Under the pieces are notes generated by a model. The model worked only from the letters and a program-made list of their open reading frames with translations, did not search any database and had not been told where the DNA came from. A stretch of DNA of 64,000 nt from Paucibacter sp. Y2R2-4 (GTDB lineage Bacteria > Pseudomonadota > Gammaproteobacteria > Burkholderiales > Burkholderiaceae_C), in NCBI RefSeq assembly GCF_025717535.1, contig NZ_JAJIRO010000005.1, positions 1-64,000 of the forward strand. Reading direction: 5' to 3'. Position 1 is the stretch's first letter, and every line of letters starts with the position of its first letter. The translations under genes were made by a program, and so were the position numbers. Shown piece by piece: positions 17,674 through 26,091 of this stretch.

Positions 17674-18770
17674 CTCGAGACCAAGCCCTTGTTTTACGCC
17701 CGGTGGCGCTTGCTGATTTACCGGCGCTGGAGCGCATTGCCGCCGCCACCGCTGATGGCATCAGCTCCTTGCCCAGTGACAGCCAAAAGCTGCGGGTGCG
17801 CATCGAGCGCTCGCTGCAGGCCTTTGGCAGCCTGGACGATGCCAGCGGCGAAGAAACCTATCTTTTTGTGCTGGAGGATAGGGCTCGCGGTGAGGTGGTG
17901 GGCTGCAGCGGCATTGCGGCCAGCGCGGGATTTCACGACCGCTTCTACAGCTACCGCAATGAGTTCGTGGTGCATGCCAGCGCGGCTTTGGGCGTCAGCC
18001 AGCGCATGCACACCTTGCATCTGTGCCACGACCTGACCGGCTACACCTTGCTCACTTCGTTTTTCATCTCACCCGACTATGCGCAAAGCCTGGCGCCGCA
18101 GCTCCTGTCGCGCGCCCGCTTGCTCTTCATCATGCAGTACGCCGAGCGCTTCAATGAGCGCATCGCCGCTGAGAACCCTGGCCTGGCCGACGAGGCGGGC
18201 CAGAGTCCGTTCTGGGATGCGGTGGGTCGGCGCTTTTTTGATATGGACTACCCGCAGGCCGAGCAAGTGACCGGTGGTCGAAGCAAGGCCTTTATTGCCG
18301 ACCTGATGCCGCATTCGCCGATCTATGTGCCCTTGCTGCCGGAGGCGGCGCAGTTTGCGATTGGCCAGCTGCACCCGGTCGGCGAGCTGCCGTTTTCGAT
18401 GCTGCAAGACGAGGGTTTTGATGCCGACACCTATATCGACATCTTTGACGGCGGCCCCACGGTGGAGGCCAGCTTGGGCCTGCTGCGCAGCGTGCGCCAA
18501 GCTCGCCGGCTGAGTCTGCACGATGAACCGCTGGACCATGCGCAGGCGCGTGCTCAAGCGCTGGCCCAGGGCCCGCTGGCCTGGCATATCGCCGTCAACG
18601 CAGATCGAGCGGGCTTTCGTGCCGTCTTGGCTGAGTTGCCGGTGAATGCCATGAGTCTGTCGCGCGGCCATGAGGTGTTGGCGCGGCTGGGCCTCAACTC
18701 AACAACAGGTTCAGCGAACCTACTGGTGAGTGTGCTCGGCGATGAATTGAACGAGGGAGCCCAGGCATGA
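17670..18770 (+). CDS. astA: Arginine N-succinyltransferase, AstA/AruF type
   Basis: Transfers succinyl from succinyl-CoA to arginine, the first step of the arginine succinyltransferase (AST) pathway. The 366 residues show family hallmarks: LFISPDYA-type block (FFISPDYAQSLAPQLLSRARLLF), SPFWDAVGRRFFDMDY, LLPEAAQFAIGQLHPVGELPFSMLQDEGFDADTYIDIFDGGP. The ATG overlaps the regulator's stop codon (ATGA), and its own stop overlaps the next gene in the same way. In Pseudomonas the enzyme is a heterodimer of AruF and AruG; the downstream gene would be the partner. Other AST genes (astB, astC, astD) are not in the window. Confidence 0.88.
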   Translation: MTRDQALVLRPVALADLPALERIAAATADGISSLPSDSQKLRVRIERSLQAFGSLDDASGEETYLFVLEDRARGEVVGCSGIAASAGFHDRFYSYRNEFVVHASAALGVSQRMHTLHLCHDLTGYTLLTSFFISPDYAQSLAPQLLSRARLLFIMQYAERFNERIAAENPGLADEAGQSPFWDAVGRRFFDMDYPQAEQVTGGRSKAFIADLMPHSPIYVPLLPEAAQFAIGQLHPVGELPFSMLQDEGFDADTYIDIFDGGPTVEASLGLLRSVRQARRLSLHDEPLDHAQARAQALAQGPLAWHIAVNADRAGFRAVLAELPVNAMSLSRGHEVLARLGLNSTTGSANLLVSVLGDELNEGAQA

Positions 18771-19564
18771 GCACGCTGCGACCCCAGTCCGGCCAAGACC
18801 TGCTTGTGCGCGGCTGGCTTGAAGAGGACCGCGCCCAGCTGCAAGGCTGGCGCAATCAAAGCGGCACGCCGCTGAGCTTGCCGCCGGCCAAGCCGGAGGA
18901 GGGCTCGTTCCAAGCGGAGGGCGAATGGCTGGTGCTGGCCGATGCGGCCAGTGCTTTGCCGCAGGCCTGCTTGCGCTTGGTGCCGAGGCTGGGCCTGCAG
19001 ATGCCGCGCTACAGCTTCCACCTCGGACGCGTGGTCCATGCAGCCGCGGAGTTAGGCCTGTTCCGCGCCCAGTCCACCCTGATGCTGGGCAATGACCACA
19101 CAGGTGAGAGCGAGTTGGCCGATCTGGCCTGCGCACCGGGGCTGGATGCCGCAGCGCAAGAGGCCTTGTTGAGCAAACTGATCCAGGCGGCTTTGCTCAG
19201 AATCGCTGAGTCCAATGAAACGTGGGGCGAACGCCTGATCGTGGAGCTGGCGGGGCCGCGCGATCCGCTCAGCGGGGTCTCGCCCTTCTGGCAGGGCCTG
19301 GGCGCGCATTTCTATGTGGGTGATCCGCTGACGGCCCAGAGCCGCCTCGGGGCCGCCTGGCGCAGCCATTTGGCCGCGCTCTTGCCGCGCCAGACGGTTT
19401 ACTTGTCCTTTTTGAGCGAGGCCGCTCAAGCGGCGGCCGGCCAGGTGGGCTTGGCCGGATTGTCAGCTGCTCGCGCCCTGGCTGCGCAGGGCTTCGGGCC
19501 CTCGCAACACATCGCCATCGATGATGGCGGGCCGGTCTGGGAATTGCGTTTGACCAAGCCCTGA
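18767..19564 (+). CDS. Short, divergent AstA-family protein, probable second arginine succinyltransferase subunit
   Basis: A 265-residue protein, about 75-100 residues shorter than usual AstA/AruG chains. It keeps weakened family blocks: YSFHLGRVVHAAAELGLFRAQSTLMLGNDHTG, SPFWQGLGAHFYVGDP, LLPRQTVYLSFLSEAAQAAAGQVG and the C-terminal AAQGFGPSQHIAIDDGGPVWEL. It is missing much of the N-terminal acetyltransferase-like region. The ATGA overlap with the upstream gene implies equimolar translation, consistent with a heteromeric partner, possibly non-catalytic. Its family assignment is from motif order; a role as regulatory or structural subunit is inference. Confidence 0.72.
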   Translation: MSTLRPQSGQDLLVRGWLEEDRAQLQGWRNQSGTPLSLPPAKPEEGSFQAEGEWLVLADAASALPQACLRLVPRLGLQMPRYSFHLGRVVHAAAELGLFRAQSTLMLGNDHTGESELADLACAPGLDAAAQEALLSKLIQAALLRIAESNETWGERLIVELAGPRDPLSGVSPFWQGLGAHFYVGDPLTAQSRLGAAWRSHLAALLPRQTVYLSFLSEAAQAAAGQVGLAGLSAARALAAQGFGPSQHIAIDDGGPVWELRLTKP

Positions 19565-19594
19565 GCTGAAGCAGGTTCAGGCCCAGGGCTTGGT
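19553..19594. terminator. Hairpin at the convergent end of the ast-like and M13 peptidase genes
   Basis: An 11-bp perfect inverted repeat, ACCAAGCCCTG / CAGGGCTTGGT, with a 20-nt loop straddles the stop codon of the plus-strand gene. It lacks a clear T run, so termination is plausible but weak. Confidence 0.45.
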
Positions 19595-19618
19595 TCAATG
19601 GCTTGGCTCAGGTGGTGA

Positions 19619-21664
19619 TTACCAGATCTTGATGCGCTCGGCGGCCGGCTTGTGCATCTTGTCGCCGGGCTTGGTCTCGAAGGCTTGGTGGAAGCCGTCG
19701 TGATTGATGGCCGTGCCATTGGCGCGGAACTCGCCGGGTGAGTGGGGATCGGTGGTCAGCATTTGCAAAGCGCGCTCTTCGCGGGCCTTCTCGCGCCAGA
19801 CTTGCGAGAAGCCCAGGAAGAAGCGTTGCTCGCCGCTGTGGCCACCAATCACGGCCGAGGGCTTGCCGCCCAGCGAGCGCTGATAGGCCTTGTAGGCGAT
19901 CTGCAGGCCCGACAAATCGGCGATGTTCTCGCCCAGGGTCAGCTTGCCATTGAGCGTCTTGCCGGGAATGGGCTCGTAGGCGCCGAACTGCGCCACCAAG
20001 CGGTCGGCAATGCCCTCGAAAGCCTTGCGGTCGGCCGGCGTCCACCAGTTGCGCAGCACGCCATTGCCGTCGTACTGGCTGCCCTTGTCGTCAAAGCCGT
20101 GGCTGATTTCATGGCCGATCACCGCGCCGATGGCGCCGTAATTGACTGCATCATCGGCATTCATGTCGAAGAAGGGCGGTTGCAGAATCGCCGCCGGGAA
20201 CACGATCTCGTTGTTGAAGGGGCTGTAATAGGCGTTCACGGTCTGCGGGGTCAGCCACCATTCGGCGCGGTCCACCGGCTTGCCGGCCTTGGCGACCATG
20301 CGGGCCCATTGGAAGGTGCCCGAGCGCTCGGCATTGCCGAAGGCATCGCCGGCGCGCACGTCCAGCTTGCTGTAGTCGCGCCACTTTTCGGGGTAGCCGA
20401 TCTTGGTGACGTATTTGGACAGCTTGTCCTGCGCTTCGGCCTTGGTTTGGGCGCTCATCCAGTCCAGGCTGTTGATCGAGTCTTTGTAGGCCGCCATCAG
20501 GTTGTTCACCAGGGTCTGCATGCGGGCCTTGTAGGCAGGCGGGAAGTGGCGGGCCACGTAGAGTTCGCCCAGCGCTTCGCCCAGCGCCGCATTGGTCTCG
20601 GTGGTGGCTTTTTGCCAGCGCGGCAGCTCGGACTTGGCGCCCGTCAAGGCTTGGCCTTGGAAGGCGAACTTGGCATCGCGCAAAGGCTTGGGCAGCACCT
20701 CGGCATAGCTGCTCAAGGCATGCAGGCTCAGATAGAGCTGCCAGTCCGCCAGCGACTGTTCTGCCAGCAGTTGCGAGATGGCGGCAATGGCGCTGGGTTG
20801 CGAGACCGAGATGCTGGCCGTGTCGCCCAGGCCGGCGTTCTTCATGAAGCCAGCCCAGTCAAAGCCCGGTGCCAGTGCAGCCAATTCTGCTGGTGTCATC
20901 GGGTTGTAGGTTTTGACCGGATCGCGGTTGTCGACCTTGTCCCATTGCACGGTGGCGATGCGCTCTTCCAGCGCCATCACCTGCTTGGCCGCAGCGACTG
21001 GATCTCTTTGGCCGATTTGGCCGGCCAAAGTGCTCAGATAGGTCTGATAGGCCTCGCGCGCCTTGATCATGCGCGCGTCGTCTTTCTTCAAGTAGTAGTC
21101 GCGGTCGGGCAAGCCCAGGCCGCTCTGGGTCAGGCGAACGCCATTGATCAAGGGCGTTTTGGAGTCGGCCATGACGAAGACGCGCACCGGCGAATTGCTG
21201 CGCGTCGGGTTGGCGCCCAGCCAGGCGGCCAATTCGGCCTTGGACTTGATGGCCTGGATGCTGGCCAGCAGCGGCTGAATCGGCGCCAGGCCCAGCTTGT
21301 CGATGCGGGCAGTGTCCAGATAGCTGCTGTAGAAGTCGCCAATCTTTTGGGCATTGCTGCCAGCGGCCTGCGGCTTGGCGGTGAGCTCGTCGATCAACTG
21401 ACGCACATGCGCATCCGACTGGTCGCGCAGCAACTCAAAGCTGCCATAACGCGATTTGTCAGCGGGGATCTCGGTGCTTTTGATCCAGCCGCCGTTGACG
21501 GCCTTGAACAGGTCGTCTTGAACGCGCACGCTCTTGTCAAAGCCGGCGAGATCGAGCCCGGCTTGTGGAATAGACGCAGCGGCAGGAGCTGGGGCGGCGG
21601 CATGGCTGGCGCAAGCGATGTGGACCAGCAAGGCCAGAGTCGAGAACTTTTGGACAGCGTTCAT
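19619..21664 (-). CDS. M13 family zinc metallopeptidase (neprilysin/PepO type), exported (copy 1)
   Basis: A 681-residue endopeptidase that cuts peptides of limited size. An N-terminal signal sequence ends near CASHAAA. The zinc motif HEISH has H518, E519 and H522 within VIGHEISHGFDDKGSQYDG, followed by the downstream ENIADLSG motif (ENxAD, third zinc ligand Glu). The substrate arm motif NAYYSPFNNEIVFPAAILQPPFF is present. The protein ends ERIKIW, close to the family's usual CxVW end. It probably acts in the periplasm. It is convergent with the cyanophycin-type operon and in tandem with a close paralogue. A link to the locus is suggested only by position; M13 enzymes do not usually cut isopeptide bonds. 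Confidence 0.92.
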   Translation of the reverse strand: MNAVQKFSTLALLVHIACASHAAAPAPAAASIPQAGLDLAGFDKSVRVQDDLFKAVNGGWIKSTEIPADKSRYGSFELLRDQSDAHVRQLIDELTAKPQAAGSNAQKIGDFYSSYLDTARIDKLGLAPIQPLLASIQAIKSKAELAAWLGANPTRSNSPVRVFVMADSKTPLINGVRLTQSGLGLPDRDYYLKKDDARMIKAREAYQTYLSTLAGQIGQRDPVAAAKQVMALEERIATVQWDKVDNRDPVKTYNPMTPAELAALAPGFDWAGFMKNAGLGDTASISVSQPSAIAAISQLLAEQSLADWQLYLSLHALSSYAEVLPKPLRDAKFAFQGQALTGAKSELPRWQKATTETNAALGEALGELYVARHFPPAYKARMQTLVNNLMAAYKDSINSLDWMSAQTKAEAQDKLSKYVTKIGYPEKWRDYSKLDVRAGDAFGNAERSGTFQWARMVAKAGKPVDRAEWWLTPQTVNAYYSPFNNEIVFPAAILQPPFFDMNADDAVNYGAIGAVIGHEISHGFDDKGSQYDGNGVLRNWWTPADRKAFEGIADRLVAQFGAYEPIPGKTLNGKLTLGENIADLSGLQIAYKAYQRSLGGKPSAVIGGHSGEQRFFLGFSQVWREKAREERALQMLTTDPHSPGEFRANGTAINHDGFHQAFETKPGDKMHKPAAERIKIW

Positions 21665-21781
21665 GAAGAGGGTGCTTTCTTGAATCTTGGATGGAAACAG
21701 AGAACAGAAAAAACAGCGCCCGATGCGCTTGTGGCTCAGCGGGCGCGGGGAGGGTAGGAGAGGGGACTCAGGCTTGGGCCA

Positions 21782-23845
21782 TCACCAGATGCGGATGCGT
21801 TCGCCGCTGGGCTTGAAGAGTTTGTCGCCGGGCTTGGTGCCAAAGGCCTGATGGAAGGCGTCGTGGTTGACGACGCCACCGTTGGCGCGGAACTCGCCGG
21901 GTGAGTGGGGATCGGCCGTCAGCTGTTGCAGCATTTGTTGCTCGCGCACTTTGGTGCGCCAGATTTGACCAAAGCCCAGGAAGAATCGTTGCTCGCCGGT
22001 GTAGCCGGCTTGCACGGGCGCAGGCTTGCCGCCCAGCGAGCGTTGGTAGGCTTTGTGGGCAATTTGCAAGCCGGACAAATCGGCGATGTTCTCGCCCAGG
22101 GTGAGCTTGCCGTTGACGTTCTTGCCGGGCAGGGCTTGGTAGCCGTCGAACTGAGCGGCCAGGCGTGCGCCCAGTTCGCTGAAGGCCTTGGCGTCGGCCT
22201 CGCTCCACCAATTGCGCAACATGCCGTCGCCATCGTATTGAGCGCCCTGGTCATCAAAACCGTGGCTGATTTCGTGGCCGATCACCGCGCCAATGCCGCC
22301 GTAATTGACGGCGTCATCGGCATTCAAATCAAAGAAGGGCGGCTGCAGAATGGCGGCGGGGAAGACAATCTCGTTGACGGTTTCGTCGTAGTAGGCGTTG
22401 ACGGTTTGCGGCGTCATGCCCCATTCGCTGCGGTCCACCGGCTGGCCGGCCTTGGCCACTTCGCGGGCCCAAGCAAACTGCACGGCGCGTTGGCGATTGC
22501 CCAGCGCGTCGCCCGACTTGACTTGCAGAGCGCTGTAGTCGCGCCATTTGTCCGGATAGCCGATCTTGACGGTGTACTTGGAGAGTTTTTCTTGCGCCGC
22601 TTTTTGAGTGGCGGGGCTCATCCAAGACAAGCCTTGGATCGACTCTCCGAATGCGGCCATCAGATTCGCCACCAGCCCCTGCATGCGGGCTTTGTGGGCG
22701 GGGGTGAAGTGCTCGGCCACATAGAGCTTGCCGATGGCCTCGCCCAGGGCCTCGTTGACCTCGGCCGTGCCTTCTTGCCAGCGCGGCAGCGCCGTCTTGG
22801 TGCCGCGCATGGCCTTGCCGTGGAAGGCGAAGCTGGCTTCGCGGAAGGCCTTGGGCAGCACCTTGGCATTGGCGTTCAGCGTGTGCAGCTTGGCGTAAAG
22901 CTTCCAGTCCTCCAGTGGCGCGTCGGCAAAAAGTTTGGCGATGCCGATGGCGGCGCTGGGCTGGGTGACCGAGAGCTTGTCGATCTTGCTCAACTGGGCG
23001 GCGGCGAAGTAGCTGGCCCAGTCAAAGCCCGGCGCCTGCGCAGCCAACTCGGCCGGCGTCATCGGGTTGAAGGTCTTTTGCACATCGCGGTTGGCCACCG
23101 CATCCCAGTGCAGTTCGGCAATTTTGTGTTCCAGGGCCAGCACACGCTTGGCGGCCTCGGCGGGCTTGGCTTCACCGCTCAGGCGGGCCAAGGTGCTTAA
23201 GTAGTGCAGATAGTCGGCGCGGGCCTTGGCCATGCGCTTGTCGCTGCGGTTGACGAAGTAGTCGCGCTCCGGCAGCCCCAAGCCGCCCTGAATCGCACGC
23301 ACTCGGTTCACCAGCGGCTCTTTGGCATCGGGCGCCACGTAAAGGTTCACCGGGGTGTCCAGCACGCCTTGTTGGCGGCCCAGCCAGGCGGCGAGCTGTT
23401 GGCGGTCTGCAATGGCCGCGATCGCTTGCAGCTGCGGCTGCAAGGCCTTCAGACCGGCTTGGTCGATGGCGGCGGTGTCCATGAAGCTGGCATAGAAGCT
23501 GCCGATTTTTTGCTCATTGCTGCCCTCTTGCTGAGGCTTTGCGGCCAGGCGCTCCACGATGGCGCGCACATGGGCGTCCGACTCGTCTCGCAGCATTTCA
23601 AAACTGCCGTGCGAGCCCTTGGAGGCGGGAATCTGCGCCCGCTTCAGCCAGCCGCCATTGGTGGCACGGAACAAATCGTCTTGCACCCGAACGCTGGGGT
23701 CAAAGTTGCTCAGGTCCAGACCGGGGGCAGCTGCGCTGCCGAGGCTGGCTTGAGCTTGCTTGTCCGTGTTTTGGGGGGCGGCCGCCTGACTCAGGCCCGC
23801 GCATTGAAGCAATAGGGCCAGGGTGCAAAGTTTGAAGGAGTTCAT
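21782..23845 (-). CDS. M13 family zinc metallopeptidase (neprilysin/PepO type), exported (copy 2)
   Basis: A 687-residue tandem paralogue of the preceding entry. A signal peptide (MNSFKLCTLALLLQCAGLSQAAA) is followed by the same domain layout. The HEISH zinc motif has H524, E525 and H528, followed by ENIADLSG and a terminal ERIRIW. The sequence around the active site is almost identical in both copies (GHEISHGFDD.G.QYDG.G.LRNWW), while the N-terminal lobes have drifted, so the duplication is not recent. A 117-bp gap separates the two genes. This gene is transcribed first and may supply the promoter for both. Confidence 0.92.
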   Translation of the reverse strand: MNSFKLCTLALLLQCAGLSQAAAPQNTDKQAQASLGSAAAPGLDLSNFDPSVRVQDDLFRATNGGWLKRAQIPASKGSHGSFEMLRDESDAHVRAIVERLAAKPQQEGSNEQKIGSFYASFMDTAAIDQAGLKALQPQLQAIAAIADRQQLAAWLGRQQGVLDTPVNLYVAPDAKEPLVNRVRAIQGGLGLPERDYFVNRSDKRMAKARADYLHYLSTLARLSGEAKPAEAAKRVLALEHKIAELHWDAVANRDVQKTFNPMTPAELAAQAPGFDWASYFAAAQLSKIDKLSVTQPSAAIGIAKLFADAPLEDWKLYAKLHTLNANAKVLPKAFREASFAFHGKAMRGTKTALPRWQEGTAEVNEALGEAIGKLYVAEHFTPAHKARMQGLVANLMAAFGESIQGLSWMSPATQKAAQEKLSKYTVKIGYPDKWRDYSALQVKSGDALGNRQRAVQFAWAREVAKAGQPVDRSEWGMTPQTVNAYYDETVNEIVFPAAILQPPFFDLNADDAVNYGGIGAVIGHEISHGFDDQGAQYDGDGMLRNWWSEADAKAFSELGARLAAQFDGYQALPGKNVNGKLTLGENIADLSGLQIAHKAYQRSLGGKPAPVQAGYTGEQRFFLGFGQIWRTKVREQQMLQQLTADPHSPGEFRANGGVVNHDAFHQAFGTKPGDKLFKPSGERIRIW

Positions 23846-23989
23846 GGATCGCTTAGATCTTGGGTTTGGAAGAGCTGCCTTTTGGGCAAGGCCGCAAGCC
23901 TATCTGTCTGAGGGCAGGGTGTCTAAAGTCAGGCACCGGGGCTTTCCCGAATTATCAAGCCACTTTTTCGCAACACTGGCCGGCTCGCC

Positions 23990-25213
23990 ATGCGCGGCGC
24001 AGCAGCACTTAAACCGCACATCAAGGCTATGCTGCAAGTCATCAAGATGGAGCAGTGGATGGCGTCAGTCGATCCCGCGTCCGAGGGCGGCGCGCAGACC
24101 CCCAGCAGTGTTTTGCCCTCACTCCGAGCCGGCCGAGAGCCCGATGGCCGCGGCGTGGTGCGCCTCGCAGGGGACTGGAGTCTGTTGCCGCTGCGCGAGC
24201 ATTTTGAACCCCTGGCCGAGCAGGCCGCTGGCTTGGCCACGAGTTGCGAGCGCTGGGATTTGAGCGCGCTGGAGCGCCTGGACAATGCCGGCGCTTTGCT
24301 GCTGTGGGGCGCTTGGGGCAAGAAGCTGCCGACGGATCTGGTCTGGCGACCTGAGCATCAGGCCATGTTCTCTAAGTTGCAGGTGCCGGTGCCGCCGCGG
24401 CGGGTCAAGCGGCGACTGCCCCCCAGTGTGGACGCTTTTGGCCGCGACCTGCTCTTGCTGGCCGACCATCTGCTCAGCGCCACTCGCCTGCTGGGTCAAT
24501 TGGTGCTGGACTGCCAGTACTTGTTGCGGCATCCGGGTCTGATTGCCTGGCGCGATACCTCAGCGCATATCTACCGCACCGGGGCGCAGGCTCTGGGCAT
24601 CACCGCCTTGGTGGGCTTTCTGGTCGGGGTGACGCTGTCCTACCTGACCTCGCGCCAGTTGCGTGTGTTTGGCGCTGATGTCTACGTCATCAATATTCTG
24701 GGCCTGAGCGTTTGGCGCGAGCTGGGGCCCTTGCTGGCGGCGATTTTGGTGGCGGGCCGCAGCGGCTCGTCGATGACGGCGCAGCTCGGCGTGATGCGGG
24801 TGACGCAGGAACTCGACGCTTTGTCGGTGATGGGCATCTCGCACACCATCCGTTTGGTGCTGCCCAAGATGGCTGCTTTGTCGCTGGCCATGCCCTTGGT
24901 GGCCTTGTGGACCAGCGGCATGATTTTGGCCGGCGGCATGGTGGCGGCGCATGCCACCTTGGGCCTGGAATACCAGCAGTTCCTCGACGGCATTCCGGCC
25001 GTGGTGCCCGAGGCCAATTTGTGGCTGGGTCTGGGCAAGGCGCATGTCTTCGGCCTTTTGATCGCTTTTGTGGCCTGCCACTTCGGCCTGCGCATCAAAC
25101 CCAATAGCGAGAGTCTGGCGATCGGCACCACCAGTGCAGTGGTCAGTTCGATCACGGTGGTGATCATTGCCGACGCCTTGTTCGCCATCATCTTTCAGGA
25201 ACTGGGCATTTGA
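23990..25213 (+). CDS. MCE-type ABC transporter permease (MlaE family) with N-terminal STAS-like domain
   Basis: A 407-residue fusion. The first 110 residues (VRLAGDWSLLPLREHFEPLAEQ...LSALERLDNAGALLLWGAWG) resemble a STAS/MlaB-type domain; the rest is an MlaE-family permease (ALGITALVGFLVGVTLSYLTSRQLRVFGADVYVINILGLSVWRELGPLLAAILVAGRSGSSMTAQLG) with about five or six membrane segments. It forms a phospholipid or hydrophobe transporter with the next three genes, which are adjacent or overlapping. In the classical Mla system the STAS protein (MlaB) is separate; here it is fused. The start is uncertain: ATG at 24029 or 24047 would also fit. Confidence 0.85.
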   Translation: MRGAAALKPHIKAMLQVIKMEQWMASVDPASEGGAQTPSSVLPSLRAGREPDGRGVVRLAGDWSLLPLREHFEPLAEQAAGLATSCERWDLSALERLDNAGALLLWGAWGKKLPTDLVWRPEHQAMFSKLQVPVPPRRVKRRLPPSVDAFGRDLLLLADHLLSATRLLGQLVLDCQYLLRHPGLIAWRDTSAHIYRTGAQALGITALVGFLVGVTLSYLTSRQLRVFGADVYVINILGLSVWRELGPLLAAILVAGRSGSSMTAQLGVMRVTQELDALSVMGISHTIRLVLPKMAALSLAMPLVALWTSGMILAGGMVAAHATLGLEYQQFLDGIPAVVPEANLWLGLGKAHVFGLLIAFVACHFGLRIKPNSESLAIGTTSAVVSSITVVIIADALFAIIFQELGI

Positions 25214-26086
25214 ATGGGCTCAGGGCTGAACATGGCTGCGGACGCGCCGGTGATCGAGGTGCAGCAAGTCACCACGGTGCTGGGGCGCGCGGTGATCCAT
25301 TGCGACTTGAGTCTGCACGTGAGATCGGGCGAGGTCTTGGCCATCATCGGCGGCTCCGGCAGCGGCAAGACCACCTTGCTGCGCCTGATGCTGGGTTTGC
25401 TGCAACCCTCAGCCGGCACGGTGCGCATCTTCGGCCAGGCCCTGAGCGACAGCGATGTCAATGCCCTGGCCGAGGTGCGCAATCGCTGGGGCGTGCTGTT
25501 CCAGCAGGGCGCGCTGTTCTCGGCCCTGAGCGTTTTTGACAATATCGCCTTGCCCTTGCGCGAATTGAAGGCGGTCCCTAAGCGCTTGCTGAATGACTTG
25601 GTGATGTTGAAGCTGCATCAGGTGGGCCTGAATGCGGCCGATGCCTTGAAGATGCCGGCCGAGCTGTCGGGCGGCATGATCAAACGCGTGGCGCTGGCGC
25701 GCGCCTTGATCATGGACCCAACGCTGCTGTTTCTGGACGAGCCCACCGCCGGTCTGGACCCGGCCAGCAGCAAGCGTTTTGTCAATTTGATCGAAGACTT
25801 GCGCAGCGAAATGAAGCTGACCGTGGTGATGGTGACGCATGATGTGGACACCTTGTTCGCCTTGGTGGACCGGGTGGCTGTCTTGGCCGAGCGGCACCTG
25901 GTCGCGATTGGCAGCTTGCAAGAAGTGGTGCGGCAGCCGCATCCATTCATTCAGGAGTTTTTCCTGGGTCATTTGGACGAATGCGCCGAAGACCATATTC
26001 GAAAGTACCGCGCCAGCCTGCGCAGTTCGCCAAGGGCCACCGTGCCCGAGATGGGTCCGAAACAAGCCCGCATTCTTGAGGAGTGA
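25214..26086 (+). CDS. MCE-type ABC transporter ATP-binding protein (MlaF family)
   Basis: A 290-residue ATPase. Walker A is GGSGSGKTT (residues 46-54), the signature is LSGGMIKRVALARAL, and Walker B with the catalytic Glu is LLFLDEPTAGLDP. The H-loop His lies in VMVTHDVDTLF. The signature variant LSGGMxKR is typical of MlaF/TtgA2-type proteins. It starts on the base after the permease stop and powers lipid movement across the inner membrane with the permease. The C-terminal tail of about 30 residues is longer than usual for the family. The second Met at 25232 is an alternative start. Confidence 0.92.
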   Translation: MGSGLNMAADAPVIEVQQVTTVLGRAVIHCDLSLHVRSGEVLAIIGGSGSGKTTLLRLMLGLLQPSAGTVRIFGQALSDSDVNALAEVRNRWGVLFQQGALFSALSVFDNIALPLRELKAVPKRLLNDLVMLKLHQVGLNAADALKMPAELSGGMIKRVALARALIMDPTLLFLDEPTAGLDPASSKRFVNLIEDLRSEMKLTVVMVTHDVDTLFALVDRVAVLAERHLVAIGSLQEVVRQPHPFIQEFFLGHLDECAEDHIRKYRASLRSSPRATVPEMGPKQARILEE

Positions 26087-26091
26087 GCCCT

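Noticed and set aside
17670-18770. Interpretation of the AstA-like protein as a generic GNAT acetyltransferase
   Set aside because: The ordered AstA blocks (FFISPDYA, SPFWDAVGRRFF, LPEAAQFAIGQ, DIFDGGP) are specific to arginine succinyltransferase.
19742-21757. 671-codon open frame on the plus strand opposite the first M13 peptidase, and a 431-codon one opposite the second (21905-23200)
   Set aside because: They mirror well-conserved peptidase genes; such long antisense frames are expected from GC-rich codon bias, and the translations show no family motif.
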